Below the pieces are notes generated by a model, which did not search any database, had not been told where the DNA came from, and saw only the letters and a program-made list of their open reading frames with translations. Both the position numbers and the translations under genes were made by a program. From Liolophura sinensis (taxonomy: Eukaryota > Mollusca > Polyplacophora > Chitonida > Chitonidae), in the NCBI RefSeq assembly GCF_032854445.1, contig NC_088305.1, forward strand, positions 17,719,717 through 17,783,716: a stretch of 64,000 nucleotides of DNA. The letters run 5' to 3'. Position 1 is the first letter of the stretch, and every line of letters begins with the position of its first letter. Positions 48,193 to 59,650 of this stretch are shown piece after piece.

Positions 48193-50860
48193 TTATATCA
48201 TGGGCTGGCACAGAGTCACCAAGAAGTACCCTGAGCATTTGGAAGCTACGGTCAGATAGTTATCGGCCCTTTTAAAATTGCCTCTGCAATCCCCACCGCT
48301 CAAGTCAAACATCAAGCCAACCGCAGAGATATATCCGTCCACGTAGCATACTATATCGTTGCCCCGCTGTGTCACCCTCATCCCTGCCATAGCCGAGGAC
48401 GCTGGGAGCACGGGAATGTCTCTACGTCCCGAGGTACGAGCCCCTGCAAAATTTCCATATCCGCAGGCCAGGATACGATCAACTGTGGTGCCCAAACACG
48501 GTACTGTGGAATAACAGATGGATTGATTGGTTGATATTTATTCATTTATTCGACTAAACTTAAGAACTTAACAACAATGACGGATAATTTCATGGGTAGA
48601 GGAAATAGGATGTAACGGGGTAAAAACACCGATATTCGGCAGGCTGTTGACAAACCTAACCACGTGGTACATACAAATGTGCTTACCATATTGGCAGAAG
48701 ACAAAACGGCCAAACAAGTTTCGTTCACCGTTTTTTGTCATAAAGGCCCCATAAACAGTGAGATCTTAGAAATCTACATATTTATATCGCTGTCCATGGC
48801 CAGGTTTGAACCAGCAACCCTTGTGTCTTAAAGGATTGAAACATAAACATAACTAGCAGACCGCCACATTGTTACAATGTATATAATGGCGGTAAGTTTG
48901 AGAAGTGGAGGAAACTAGTAGAATGTCTTTCTCCATACAGCTCACAAAAACGTTTGACTTCAAGCCAAAGATGAAGCGCCTTGATTTTATTTATTTATTT
49001 ATTTATTTATTTATTTTATTGGTGTTTTTTTTACCCAAGAATATTTGATTTATACGACGGCGTAAAGCACCTTGATCAAATGCCCAGTAGTCACAGAGAG
49101 ATAATGCATTAACATCTCTCTGCGAGTGAATGGAGTGCTTGAGCGCTTGGGGTCATATCCCGATGAGCGAGTCAATGGAAGAACTACTTCACCTGTGTAT
49201 GTTTTATGCGATGCTACACGTATCGCGTCTTCTGTTTAAGTCGTCTTCTGTTGGCATAAATGCCCATAACGATGCTAAATATGACAAGAAATTCTATAAA
49301 AAATCCATGTTTATGATTTAAGAAAAAGCCTTATGTATCTACCGAAAGGGGTGCCTATATTGATGGGTTGGAATAAATATCCGACTTGTTCACGGACCTG
49401 TACTATTTGCAGTTTTAAATTGATTTCAATGTTTTAAAAAGTTAAAATGCGAGCAGCTTTCCAAAAATTATTGATATTTTGTGGAAGGTAATATCTTCAC
49501 AAATGCCCTTCATTGGACCTAATGACTTCACTTATGTTAAGTTCCCTTTTTAGGGTCAAATGGTGTCACTGACATCAAATGTCGTGGCACTACAGGTGCA
49601 CAATTTTCTCCATATCTAAAGTGTAGGCATGCATAGATATGCATTGCCAATTACACATTGATTTGACTGGCCTGGCAAAGAACCCCTTGCGACTAGATAG
49701 GAGATTGGCCCCACTTCGGTGCAGCAGTGAGGTGCAATCGGTTTAGCTTCGTAAAAAATGTCTGTTAAAGACACTCTCATATATTCACGGTGCAATTTGT
49801 AAGACAAGAAGTCCTTTTTGCAGACGACCTGTTACTTTGAGCAGGTTGGCAATCGACCTGAACGACAGGGCGACGATTTCCCATCTAGCTGCAAGGGGCG
49901 ATGGTCAGCAACGAATATTTTAGCTCGGCCTGTTCCATTGGCTAAACCTGTTACATAACAACTTCAACCGCATATCGGGGAAGCTCTTGCGTCATTTCCC
50001 CGAAGGTTTTTCTCTCTGAACAGGTTGTCAGTCGACCTGTGCAAAGGGGGATTAGCATCCAATCGCAAGCGGTCCTTCGTTACAATTAGTGTGTACCTTT
50101 ACATACGATGCACGTCTTATGTATTTATTTATTTATTTATTTGATTGGTGTTTTACGCCGACCTCAAGAATATTTCACTTATACTACGGCGGCCAGCATT
50201 ATGGTGGGAGGAAACCGGGTAAAGCCGACGACCATCCGCGGGTCATAACGCGCAAACCAACTAAGCCACGGAGCCCCCCACACCCCACACCCCGCCCCCA
50301 CATCTTATGTACATTTTGTACACAGTTATATTACTGTAGACAGTAATATAAAGAAACTATGCCCGATAATTTTGGCCAAAAATCAATATTTGTTAATGAA
50401 ATCAAATTTTTGTACTTTTGATGACAAGGAATAGCTGAAGAAGTGTCTTTCCGAAAATACCAGACTCGTGCCTTAACTATCCATTTTGATAAAGTAATTC
50501 TTAAGTTTGAAGAAATACGACTCGTTTACACATTTTAGGAAACGTATGACCGGTTTTGAGCAATAACACGTGCAATGGCAGGCTGATATGAGGGGTAATT
50601 ATTTATGCTCTACGAGATGTAAAATATATTATCAACAAATCGACTAGACCGTTGATCGATCTTTTTTTTACCAAAAATCTGCATTATAACCTCTTTAAAC
50701 ATTTAGGCTTATTTTAAAATATCTTCTGAATATTTTGTTAGATATCTTTTTTTACGAAGACACAAATCTTACCTGCCCAACTGTAAACTGACGACCGTGC
50801 ATTCACACATGTGACTGCCACACCAGCAACGACAACAACAACTGACAACCACGTCTTCAT
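48193..50860 (-). CDS. Small secreted cysteine-rich protein A, family not recognised
   Basis: Coding exons 50773-50860 (88 nt) and 48193-48503 (311 nt), joined at G|GTAAGA and TTCCACAG, phase 1; 132 residues. The ATG exon begins 12 bases after an acceptor-like TTTTAG, so a non-coding first exon is likely. Residues 1-21 are a signal peptide (MKTWLSVVVVVAGVAVTCVNA). The mature part has six Cys: VPC, LAC, IVC, GDC, SKC and TLC, spaced x10, x38, x19, x16 and x8. A Gly-Arg-Arg-Asp lies in the long loop. It aligns without gaps over the last three Cys intervals with protein B at 61405-62129, with the intron at the same codon. The end is CSGYFLVTLCQPMI. The pattern L-x-C near the start and C-x3-F-K-x5-L-x-V-x3-C near the end faintly recall SUEL/rhamnose-binding lectins, but the SUEL cysteines do not all map. 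Likely extracellular; function unknown. Two SINEs lie in the 2.27-kb intron. Confidence 0.8.
48985..49072 (-). mobile_element. V-SINE/RUDI-like SINE fragment in the intron of gene A
   Basis: Long ATTT repeat (reversed tail) then TTGGTGTTTTTTTTACCCAA and GATTTATACGACGGCG. Only the 3' end of the element. Confidence 0.7.
50112..50280 (-). mobile_element. V-SINE/RUDI-like SINE in the intron of gene A
   Basis: Reversed tail (ATTTATTTATTTGATTGGTG), body GGCGGCCAGCATTATGGTGG, then a deletion that joins it to the reversed head CAACTAAGCCACGGAGCCCC. Confidence 0.85.
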
Positions 50861-50892
50861 TCTTCTTCTGAACTAAAATTGGTAAATTTGAA

Positions 50893-50992
50893 TTTATTTG
50901 ATTTTTGTTTAACGCCATAGCATAGAATGTTTCACTTATACGACGGCGGCCAGAATTATGGTGGGAGGAAACCGGGCAGAGCAATTTAACTT
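50893..50992 (-). mobile_element. V-SINE/RUDI-like SINE just upstream of gene A coding start
   Basis: Reversed 3' part (TTTATTTGATTTTTGTTTAA, GGCGGCCAGAATTATGGTGG). It lies in the predicted 5' UTR intron of gene A, about 30 bases beyond its acceptor. Confidence 0.75.
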
Positions 50993-51236
50993 TCTGTTAA
51001 AAATTAACATGAATTTTTAAGGGAAGCCACTTCAATATGTAGTGGCGATTATGATTAAGATTACAGACTAAATAAGAGTTTTTTTTAAGTGTAGTCTTAT
51101 TCTGATTACCTAGTACTGTAATTACCATTAACGTGTTAAAAGCTGAGCTATACTATTGTTTAAAGCTTATGGAATTTAACAGCAACTAAAAGGAAATCTT
51201 TGTGTCATTAACTTGGTGTTACAAATATATACCGCT

Positions 51237-51562
51237 TCGGGACCGGTAGATCCAGGATCAGTCCTTGATCGAGTCACACCTAAGACTTTAAAAGAGGAAG
51301 TTGTAACTTCCTCGCTTGGCGTTCAGCATGAAAGGGATAGTGCAACGACTGGTTGACCCGTATCAGTATAATGGCTCGGGCGGGGCGGCTTACTTGCCTT
51401 CGGTAAGTCGTCTCAGTGAAGCAGCACTAAATAAAAGAGCGGTGGAAATCCGTCCTGCAACAAGGCGGCACATTACACGTACATGCACCCTAAGGATTCC
51501 TTCGTCGTCATATGACTGAAAAATTGTTGAGTACGACGTTAAACCCCAAGCACTCACTCACT
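51237..51562 (+). mobile_element. SINE-B, tRNA head truncated
   Basis: Collinear with 21826-22143; starts CGGGACCGGTAGATCCAGGA, includes the near-palindrome at 51294-51313, ends GCACTCACTCACTC. Less diverged from the other forward copy than from the reverse one. Confidence 0.88.
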
Positions 51563-52261
51563 CGCATATATACAGACCTTTACCTGGTTATGCTGTGGCA
51601 CGAGAAAGACTTTCCACAAGGAGTGTTGTCGATCAATGAACTTAATATATATTTCTACTCTGCTTGAGTCACCAGTCTGTATCTAAATCCATTTAGAACT
51701 TGTCTTTATTTTTGTTCATATCTTTCCGAATTTAAAGATAAAGCGTTTTGATTGACCACTTGAGGGTACACAGATCTATTTCTCCACAAGATTTTATCTG
51801 CAAAATGCTTCGGATTTGGAGACTTCTGTGTTTATCCAGTCGGCTGATCGGCTAGAAGAGGTCATGTCACTGAACCGAGACTATTGATCGGATAATGCTC
51901 TAATTCTTCCGCTCCCTCCAGCCCAGAGAATCCACTGGACCGAGGAAATGGAATGGGCGGGCGCAGATGGGGAATCTGTACGGCGGTTTAATCATGCTTT
52001 CTATCTATACTTGCAAATACCGCGGTTTCTCAGAGAATTTATTAGCAAAGTCAGTGAATGCATTTTTCAAAGAAATCTTTAAAAAAAAAAATTATTTTTT
52101 ATTTCAATAAATTTACAAATAGCATTTCATGTAGAAAATTTTATTTCACAGAGGGAAATATTTTTCATACCAAAAATATTTGTACATACGTTGAGATATT
52201 TCCACCGCACAGAAAATATTTCAACAGAAATTGAATTCTTTGTCGTCTGTAAACCCCACTA

Positions 52262-52475
52262 TAACCATGTTGGCGGTCAGCAAGATGGTGTGAGTAAACG
52301 GAGCAGAGTCTGGGGGAAACCCAAGACCATCTGAGAGTTGCTGCAGTACCTTCCTAGTAAGGTCCGTGAGGAAATCAGCATTTGAGTTGAAGTCACAGCG
52401 ACCACATTGGTGAGATACTTCCGGTATATTGTGCTGCACTAGCACGATAACCACAATGACACGGAGGCCCCCCAC
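52262..52475 (-). mobile_element. V-SINE/RUDI-like SINE, old copy with head
   Basis: Diverged body (CATGTTGGCGGTCAGCAAGA, CCAAGACCATCTGAGAGTTG), B-box region, and head ending in GACACGGAGGCCCCCCA. The tail is lost. Confidence 0.75.
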
Positions 52476-52879
52476 TTGACATTATATTTTAGCGTGAACT
52501 GGTCATGGAATGAATGGCACATTTATATATACATAGACGTCCTCTGATGCAAGGAAGCAAAAATAAAAAGGAACACTATTTTCCATCGCCTCATGACATG
52601 GAAGAGATATTCTTTTTTGATTATTTTCTGATGTCTTATCTGTCATAAACAAATGCTTTTTGCTTTTTTTTTGTTTTTTTTTTTTGGTGAAAGTATTACG
52701 ACTTTTTTACAGTTTGCTTGTGTTACTTTCTACGTTTAATTAAACATTTGCTGTGACGTCCCGCCATTCTCTGAGCAGTTAATTGTTTCTCAATAGTCAC
52801 TAAGACTTTCACTAACAGTTAGTGGTTTGAGTGGTAACGACGCGAAACATCGGGCGCCCCTTCGTTTTGTGTATGATAT

Positions 52880-52948
52880 AGCGGGATTCGAATCCACGAA
52901 CACAAGGATCTAGTAACATTTCACTATCCAACTGAGCTATCAGGGAAG
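52880..52948 (-). other. tRNA-like sequence, probably a SINE head or dead tRNA
   Basis: On the minus strand: CCCTGATAGCTCAGTTGGAT then, after about 25 bases, GTTCGTGGATTCGAATCCCG. The A-box (TAGCTCAGTTGG) and B-box (GGATTCGAATCC) are good, but the D-stem and the acceptor stem do not pair well, so I do not call a functional tRNA gene. Confidence 0.45.
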
Positions 52949-54655
52949 ACCATACAACATACTTTTTTTTGGACTTTAAATGTTTGTTGTGACGTCAATA
53001 TTTTGTCAAACCGACCGCTTCTGTTTCAAAATAGACGGGTATTCGGACGGGTGTCCAGATATAAGCCGATACCAAACTGCATAATGCACTAGTCTTTGCA
53101 ATAAACAGTCATCAGGCACTGCCTACAATGGAAACTGACACAGAACATGTGTGTAACAATAAAACCATAACACATGCGTAGCTATCACAGTACGAAAGAA
53201 ATACTACCTATTTTCTCATTACTGATGGCAATAGGCCTACGCCAGCTAGTTTTTAGTTAATTGCTTTGCTATATTGAAATTCTGGAGCATGTTATAAATG
53301 GCCTTTGTAGAAATATGACCAGTATATAAACACCCGCTGAGGAACATATGTGTTGTACTTTATTGCATGCCAGAGGTCACTCATATCATTAATATTATCA
53401 AGCAATACACCAAAGATGAGATATGCTCCATTACATAATCTTACACATCCATATAGTAACCCATATAGAGTACAACGACATGGACTCCCATTGGCTAAAA
53501 GTTCTACAGCCGTTGCACTAAAACTTCATGTAACACCGTCACGAAAGATCAATCACGCTGAGTATTACGCTCAACTATGCAAATCAACAGCCTGCACGAA
53601 TGAGCATTCATTGACGCTAATTGTGATGTAACATGTTTTTATATTTCTTTGAAATGCCACCATGCGACTCTTGAAAAAGAATCGATAGATGTGGAATTAC
53701 TACAAACACGTTTAAGTAGGAGAAACAACTCGGAAGAGTAGATTCCTGAAAAAGAATCGACGCGATTCTCATTTAAGAATCATCTGTACCTCGTCGTTTC
53801 TCCAGTACATCAGCAGTATAAGGAACAGCCTGGTAAACCGTCTCTACGAATTCCAACTCGTCAATTAGAAACACTTTTATATAAAAATTTAATGATCTTC
53901 GACATTAGTGGTGAGTTATATTGCCTTTTACTGGGTGGTGCGGTTATCGATTATTTTGATTTTATTTATAAAAAGAAATGTTATAAATACCATATGTATG
54001 TTTTTTACAATTTTACTGTAAATTGAATCTGTTTTTAAAAGCAGGTTTTTCAATATTGTCATTATCATAAAAAAGTGAAAAAGACTTTTTTAGCTTCGCA
54101 GGTGACATTTACAGCATGTAAGTAGATATGATGTTTTCCCTGATATTTTGAACCTCAAAATGTTAGGGAAAATAAAATTCTTGGCCGCATTGTAATACGC
54201 CAAAGGGATATTGCTTATAGGCTTACATACAACAGTATATCTCGCCTTGCAACATTTAGTAGAGACTGTGTAAATCCTGTTGATTTCAGTCTACATTTCA
54301 AGTTGTCGATTCTACAAACTAGTGAAGCAAACACCAAAGTTTATTTATATCTACATGGAGTAGAACGACCTGGTCGATCAGTTATAGCCGCGGTTACACT
54401 AGGAAAAATTAATGGCTCGAGGCCGGCTCGGACACTAGCGATGAAAGATAACCTAACTAAGCCGGATCCACTTAGACCAGATGTGAAAATCCGCGAGGAT
54501 TCCAAATAGATGGTCAGACATATCGAAACACTTCACATGTGGTACTGTATTTTATTATGTGTGAAACGATATGTCAGTGAACTTGCTCATTTATTAGTAC
54601 ATTTGTACTGCGTCGAGCCGGAGTCTATACAACAGTTAAAATTTAATATAATTAA
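52949..54655. other. Intergenic sequence, no gene recognised
   Basis: Frames at 53350-53631 and 54303-54509 lack domain features, signal peptides or clear splice sites. The 54150-54500 stretch could be remains of a mobile element, but I cannot name one. Confidence 0.35.
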
Positions 54656-54659
54656 TGTT

Positions 54660-55265
54660 ATTAAAGGCGTACAGCATAGGGAGTAAGATCAGAGCAGCGA
54701 CGACAGTGTGATAGATGGCAAACGGTTACACGTAACCGGTATCAAATGCAGCTCTTGTCAAATTTCTCCAGTTGGGGTTTTGTTCTAACTGTTCGTGTAA
54801 ATGCATAGATAGCAGTAAATTACATGCTCTCTAGCCCCATGGCATAGCGGAATTAGGTAAAAAAGATATGCAGTTGATGTTAAGTGCCATTTATTAGACG
54901 CAACTGGTCCAGAAGTACTCAAAATGCTTTGCTGTCATCACATTTAATACACGATCACATTAAAACAATGAAAAGCTTTGGTACAGTACAGTATAGAGAG
55001 TAGAACCAGAGCAGCGACGATGGCTGGCAAATGGTCATAGGTAACCGATGAAATACGACCTCTGGTTCATTTAGCTCAGTTAGGGGTTTATTCTAACTGT
55101 TCATGTAAATGCACAAGTAGTAGCAATTTACACGCCCGCAAGCACCACCGCTTAAGCAGATTAGCTACAAAAAATGCAGTGATGTTAATTGCAATTCATT
55201 AGACGAAACTGGTCTAGAAATACTCAAAATGCTGTGTTGTCATCACATTTAACATACAATGGCAG
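54660..55265 (+). repeat. Dispersed repeat R1, two adjacent copies
   Basis: Copy 1 (about 54660-54985) and copy 2 (about 54985-55265) share GAGCAGCGACGA, GCAAATGGTTACACGTAACC-like, TTCTAACTGTTCATGTAAAT, AATTTACACGC-like, and TACTCAAAATGCTGTGTTGT. Further partial copies: 40470-41395, 46020-46930, 55470-55520, 56775-56900, 61070-61210 (reverse) and 63194-63320. No head with pol III boxes and no terminal inverted repeats were found. Confidence 0.75.
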
Positions 55266-55442
55266 TGACCAGGCCTTGGGGATACTTAGTTCAACAGCAG
55301 GGACCTTGCCTCGGGGGTGCTTAGCCCGGCAGTAGGGACTAGGCCTCGGGAATACTTAGTCCACCAGCAGGGACCATGCCTCGGGGATACTTTGTCCACC
55401 AGCAGGGGCCATGCCTAGGTGATACTTCGTCCATCAGCGGAA
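55258..55442 (+). repeat. Minisatellite, 35-bp unit, about five copies
   Basis: Units such as CCTCGGGAATACTTAGTCCA followed by CCAGCAGGGACCATG repeat every 35 bp between R1 and the LINE remains. Confidence 0.88.
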
Positions 55443-55639
55443 TCCTGGTTTGTGCATGAACACGATATAATTAAAGACGTACAACAGAGGTCAAAACAGA
55501 GCCGTGCCGACAGTGTGATAACTCGCAGAATCATGGCATCCAATCGAGATTTGAGGCTTGTAGTTTGCAGACAACGTTTATGTCGAATGCAAATATGGCG
55601 AGCTATCAATGCAAAGTGTTCACAAGAGTACCAATTTGA

Positions 55640-56650
55640 TGGATACTTGTGAATCTTGTGCTGGACTAAATACCATGCCAGAAGTTTATAGTGAATATTG
55701 CAAGGCTTGGTGCCTTACCGTGAATATATCGAAAATCAAAGTACTCATCATTGGTCGTAAGTGTCACAGAGATTGTTTGTTTTATGGACAGAGTAGTCTA
55801 GACATTGTCAGAGATTTAAAATACTTAGGGGTGATTTTCAATAAATGTGTGTGGTATATAAAAATGATAAAAGATACAATAAAACAAGAAAATAAAGCTT
55901 TTAACTATACGGTGAAAAAGGTCACAAGTAAGTATTTACCAATCACCGTTTTGAAAATAGTGAATTGGTTAAATACGAATGTAAACTGGTAAAACAGATC
56001 TATAAAGTTGCGTTCTTCGACTCCAAGTTTAATGATCTTTGGGGACCTGGATAGATATTCTGTAAACATTAACATTAGTTTACGTATGATTATATGTTGG
56101 ACAAAAATGCACAACATTGACAGTAAAAAGATATGTAAATTATTGTATTCTTTCAGTCAACAGGAATCTGTTACAACAGACAAAACATGTTTTCATGTGG
56201 CTAAATGCAATTGAAGGAATATTGAATGAAACCGATGATAGTAACATCATGTTTGAATTTTTTAACAGCCAGTGTATCAGTGTATCTCGTCAGATTAGAG
56301 ATCAGTTTTAGCAAAATTGGATTGGTAAAATGCAAGCATCTAGCAAAGAAATATTTTACATTAAGGGATTTAAAAAAATCCATCCTTAAAAATTATTTAG
56401 ATAATTTACCATTTACTAAAACCAAATCTTTATTAAAATTCTAGATGTCTAACCACTGCCTATCAATTAAAACTTGCCACTTTTATAATACTCCAAGGTG
56501 AGAAAGAAGTGTAAATTATGTTATTTAGACACTGGGGATGAATACCCCTATGTTGTAAAGTGTGCTAATTTACACAAAGAAAGATACCTTTTTCTGCCAA
56601 ATTTTTTTTATACTCAGCTAAGTATGTTTAAATTAAAAAATCTTATTTAG
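55640..56650 (+). mobile_element. Decayed LINE: 3' end of a reverse transcriptase ORF
   Basis: Translated pieces in shifting frames are in the order of a non-LTR retrotransposon C-terminal half: YCKAWCLTVNISKIKVLII and DIVRDLKYLGVIFN (end of the RT palm/thumb region), SSTPSLMIFGDL with NINISLRMIICW, MQASSKEIFYIKGFKK, and finally a Cys-rich C-terminal piece, CKLCYLDTGDEYPYVVKCAN. Several stops and frameshifts separate them, and the 5' part with the catalytic residues is missing. The clade is not assigned; a CR1/L2/jockey-like type is likely. Its 3' end recurs at 62856-63090. Confidence 0.75.
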
Positions 56651-57578
56651 TCAAATAACATTGTACTTCAAGCTAAGATATCAAAATATGTTACCATAAT
56701 TTTGCGTAAAACAACCATCTAAGTTCTACAAATTGTCCAACTGCTCTTATGTCATGTTCTTGGCTTGGGTCGAAATGAAGCAAATGGTTACACGTAACCG
56801 GTGAAACACGGCCTCTTGTCAGTTTACCTCAGTCAGGGTATAATTCTAACTGTTCATGTAAATGCATGATTAGTAGCGATTTACACGCCCTAGAGGCTTT
56901 TGTTAATCGAAATAGATTATCTCATGATTTTTAATTCCTGACTTTGCTGGATTAGGGAAAACTGGATTGGAACACTGGATTGTACAATCACAACTAATGA
57001 CGTCGTCATATGACTGAAAAATTGTTAAGTACGACGTAAAACCCCAAGGATACACACTTACACTACATTTTGGTGAATGTGGAGATTATTTCTTAGCGTA
57101 CGCAATGGCTTCTGTCATTAGGTAACACTTTATAGCACTAGGGAGTTGTACTGTACGTGAAAGAGTTTATTCTTTCACAGAGGCAATGATTTATTTATTT
57201 ATTTGATTGGTGTTTTACGCCGTACTCAAGAATATTTCACTTATGCGACGGCGGCCAGCTTTATGGTGGAAGGAAACTGGGCAGGTTTACCCACGACCAT
57301 CCGAAGGTCAGACGGCCAGAGAGGACGCCAGCATGAGCTAGACTTGAACTCACAGCGACCCCATTGGTGAAAAACTTCTGGGTCATTTCTTTGCGCTAGC
57401 GCCGCACAAACCGACTGAGCCACGGAGGCCCCCAGAGGAAATGATTTTGATTGATTAAGTTACATATACGTAAAGGTTTTTGTTAATCTAAAATATTATT
57501 TGAAAAATTTCAATTCCTGAGTTTGTTGGATTAGCGAAAACTGGATTCGAACACTCAGTCATATTAATCGCCATCTCG
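56440..57578 (+). repeat. Segmental duplication, left copy (partner 62856-64000)
   Basis: About 1.14 kb aligned in the same orientation with the right end of the window, with a few percent difference. It carries the LINE 3' end, an R1 copy, a SINE-B tail, and a V-SINE. The partner is cut by the window edge, so the full length is unknown. Confidence 0.9.
57187..57436 (-). mobile_element. V-SINE/RUDI-like SINE in the left duplicate
   Basis: Full length in reverse: tail, CTTTATGGTGGAAGGAAACT, B-box region, head ending GCCACGGAGGCCCCC. The second duplicate carries the same insertion at 63612-63866, so it predates that duplication. Confidence 0.88.
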
Positions 57579-57622
57579 TAACTCCGAGATTGTGCTCTGT
57601 ACATGTTGAGTTACGCACAGCT
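57538..57622 (-). other. tRNA-like sequence
   Basis: On the minus strand, GCGTAACTCAACATGTACAG, AGCACAATCTCGGAGTTACG and, later, GTGTTCGAATCCAG resemble D-, anticodon and T-arms. The spacing between anticodon and T-arm is too long for a standard tRNA. Probably a SINE head. It is partly repeated at the window end. Confidence 0.35.
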
Positions 57623-58495
57623 AAAGGATACATGAAAAAATACTGTGAAGCGAAGAGTATGGTTTTGAGGAAAACGAAGACAGATTCACTTGCTGCGTAT
57701 TCTGACAGGACGGCGTTACAAGCTCCACCGTGACAAAATGTGGATACGGAATCCAACACTAAACTCGAAAGGAGTTTCGTATAAAAATTTAATGATTTAT
57801 GATACTGTGATTAAGATGTCACAGAGCCTTTGACTGGGTAGTACGGGGTCTATCCAGTGATGCATGCTGAAAATCGTGTCAAGGCGAGGGAGTGTAGCTT
57901 AAATGATAACTCCTGTAGCACCAAGCACAGAGACACGTAACATATACATGCGGAAAAGAATATCGTAGGCTTCCGCTTATCTGCAAACGTAGAACGCGAT
58001 GCACACTTACGACCAGGAAGTTAGAAGAATGAATTCTGGCAGAGTAGGTATAACGAATGTCTCTTTCGACCCATTAGATTCCATAGTATCAAATCTTTTT
58101 CCTCCTGCATAATGCTGGGAGCCGTCTTTTAAGTGAAACATTTTCCGGTATATGGCGTAAATCTACGTAGCCGTAAAAGCGACATTGTGAAAATAAAAGA
58201 GGAGAAGTAAAACTTTTTTTTTTACCCACGGCTTTAAACTTCAGAACCCCGAGTTTAAAAGTCGGGACCCTGATTTAGTTGGTCAATAACAGGCTGTTTT
58301 TCATCATACATCAGAAAAAGGGTACCTGTAGTAAGGCTGTGGTGGCGGTGGGACCTGATTTTTGTTGGGGTATGCATAGTGATCGCTTTTCCTTTCATTA
58401 TTGTCCGTCGTATTAATCTTGACTACGCCATATTTCATTACTGGTTGGTGGTAGGGATCCGAAATTTGATTTTTTTTAAATAATTTTTTTATTTT
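57623..58495. other. Intergenic sequence with a SINE scrap
   Basis: No gene seen. A V-SINE-like scrap (CCTCCTGCATAATGCTGGGA, AGTGAAACATTTTCC) is at 58100-58160. Confidence 0.4.
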
Positions 58496-58692
58496 TTGAC
58501 TTAATTGTTGGTTTACGCCGTACTCAAGAATATTTGATTCACTTATACGACGATAGCCAATATTATGCTATTAGGAAACTAGAAAGATACCGCGAAAAAC
58601 CTACGATCACCCACATGTTGCTGGTCTTGAACTGACATGGACCACATTCGAGAGAGGTTCTTAGGTCATTACGCCGCACTAGTGCGCTGCTG
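58496..58692 (-). mobile_element. V-SINE/RUDI-like SINE, degenerate, minus orientation
   Basis: TGGTTTACGCCGTACTCAAG, TACGACGATAGCCAATATTA, and a reversed head remnant CATTACGCCGCACTAGTGCG. Many substitutions relative to the family form. Confidence 0.7.
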
Positions 58693-58784
58693 AAATTTCA
58701 GTGACTTTGTCGTGTTGAGAGATGTTGAGACACCGGGGTACAAGGCCTCAAGAAGCCAACTTACACATCATATAAGCCTTAGCC

Positions 58785-59000
58785 TGACAGCGAGGCGGTG
58801 AGGCAGCGAGGTAGCGATATGTTATTCCCGCTACCTCGCCGTCTCGTATTGCTACCTCTCCCCCTCGCATCGCTACCTCGTTACTTCTTTACCTCGTTCC
58901 GCTACCTCGTTACCTTATTTCGCTATATCAGTACCTCTCTTCGCTACCTCCTTACCACAATGCCTCGCTCAATATCAGAAAGGTCGAGGTAGCGAGATGT
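58785..59000. repeat. TACCTCG-motif repeat with self-complementary ends
   Basis: The motif GCTACCTCG or a close variant recurs about every 10-20 bases from 58831 to 58960. Reverse-complement motifs (GAGGCAGCGAGGTAGCGAT at about 58799, GGTCGAGGTAGCGAGATG at about 58983) bracket it, so the single strand could fold. The 64-codon frame through it is low complexity. Confidence 0.75.
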
Positions 59001-59211
59001 CCTCTATCGGCTTCCGTACACAGACGAGCATGTCTCACCGATTACATATTTTGACTATAAGGTCTTACCATGAGATAAATACCACTTTGCATGACGGGCA
59101 CGACTAGGTGTACACAGAAACGATGACGTACTGAAAGAAGAAAAGATTACACCGCTTTATACCGACTTGTTTTAGGTGGACAATGCATTTCCTTGTATCA
59201 ACAAGGCAGCT

Positions 59212-59650
59212 TTTTATAGTCTATTTTTTTAGCGAGTCGCCCATATTCAGCTCTCTCTAAAATCAGTTGTACTCGCTATCAACATTGCCAGTGACACGTA
59301 ATAACCGAAGTTCTAGACACTGACATGTCGAACGTCCATATCATCTCCAGGAAATGAAGTTAGAACTCTTTTTCAATTTCATAATGTTAAAGTCCATAAG
59401 ATCGGTTTCGACGATGACGTCAGCCGGGACAATGAGTTCTTGGTGTCGAAACTAAGCCTATGGAGTTTAACATTATGAACAAGAAAAAGTATTCCAACTG
59501 AGTTTTTTCTGTAATAATATGGACGTTCAACGTGTCAATATTGGGTTGTTACATGTCACTGACTAAAGGTAATTTTGGTAGCGAATGTGACCGATTTTAA
59601 AGACAGCTGAAAATAGGCGACTCTCTAAAAGAATTAGACTATTATAAACA
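59212..59650. mobile_element. Foldback (palindromic) element, about 440 bp
   Basis: The left half is the imperfect reverse complement of the right half, meeting near 59430. Paired segments include AGCGAGTCGCC with GGCGACTCTCT, CATATTCAGCT with AGCTGAAAATA, GTGACACGTAATAACC with GGTTGTTACATGTCAC, CGAACGTCCATAT with ATATGGACGTTCAACG, and TTCATAATGTTAAAGTCCAT with ATGGAGTTTAACATTATGAA. Arms are about 215 bp. No coding frame. Probably a MITE-like or foldback transposon. Confidence 0.8.

Noticed and set aside
52880-52948. Functional tRNA gene
   Set aside because: Good A- and B-boxes but poor D-stem and acceptor pairing; more likely a SINE head or a dead tRNA.
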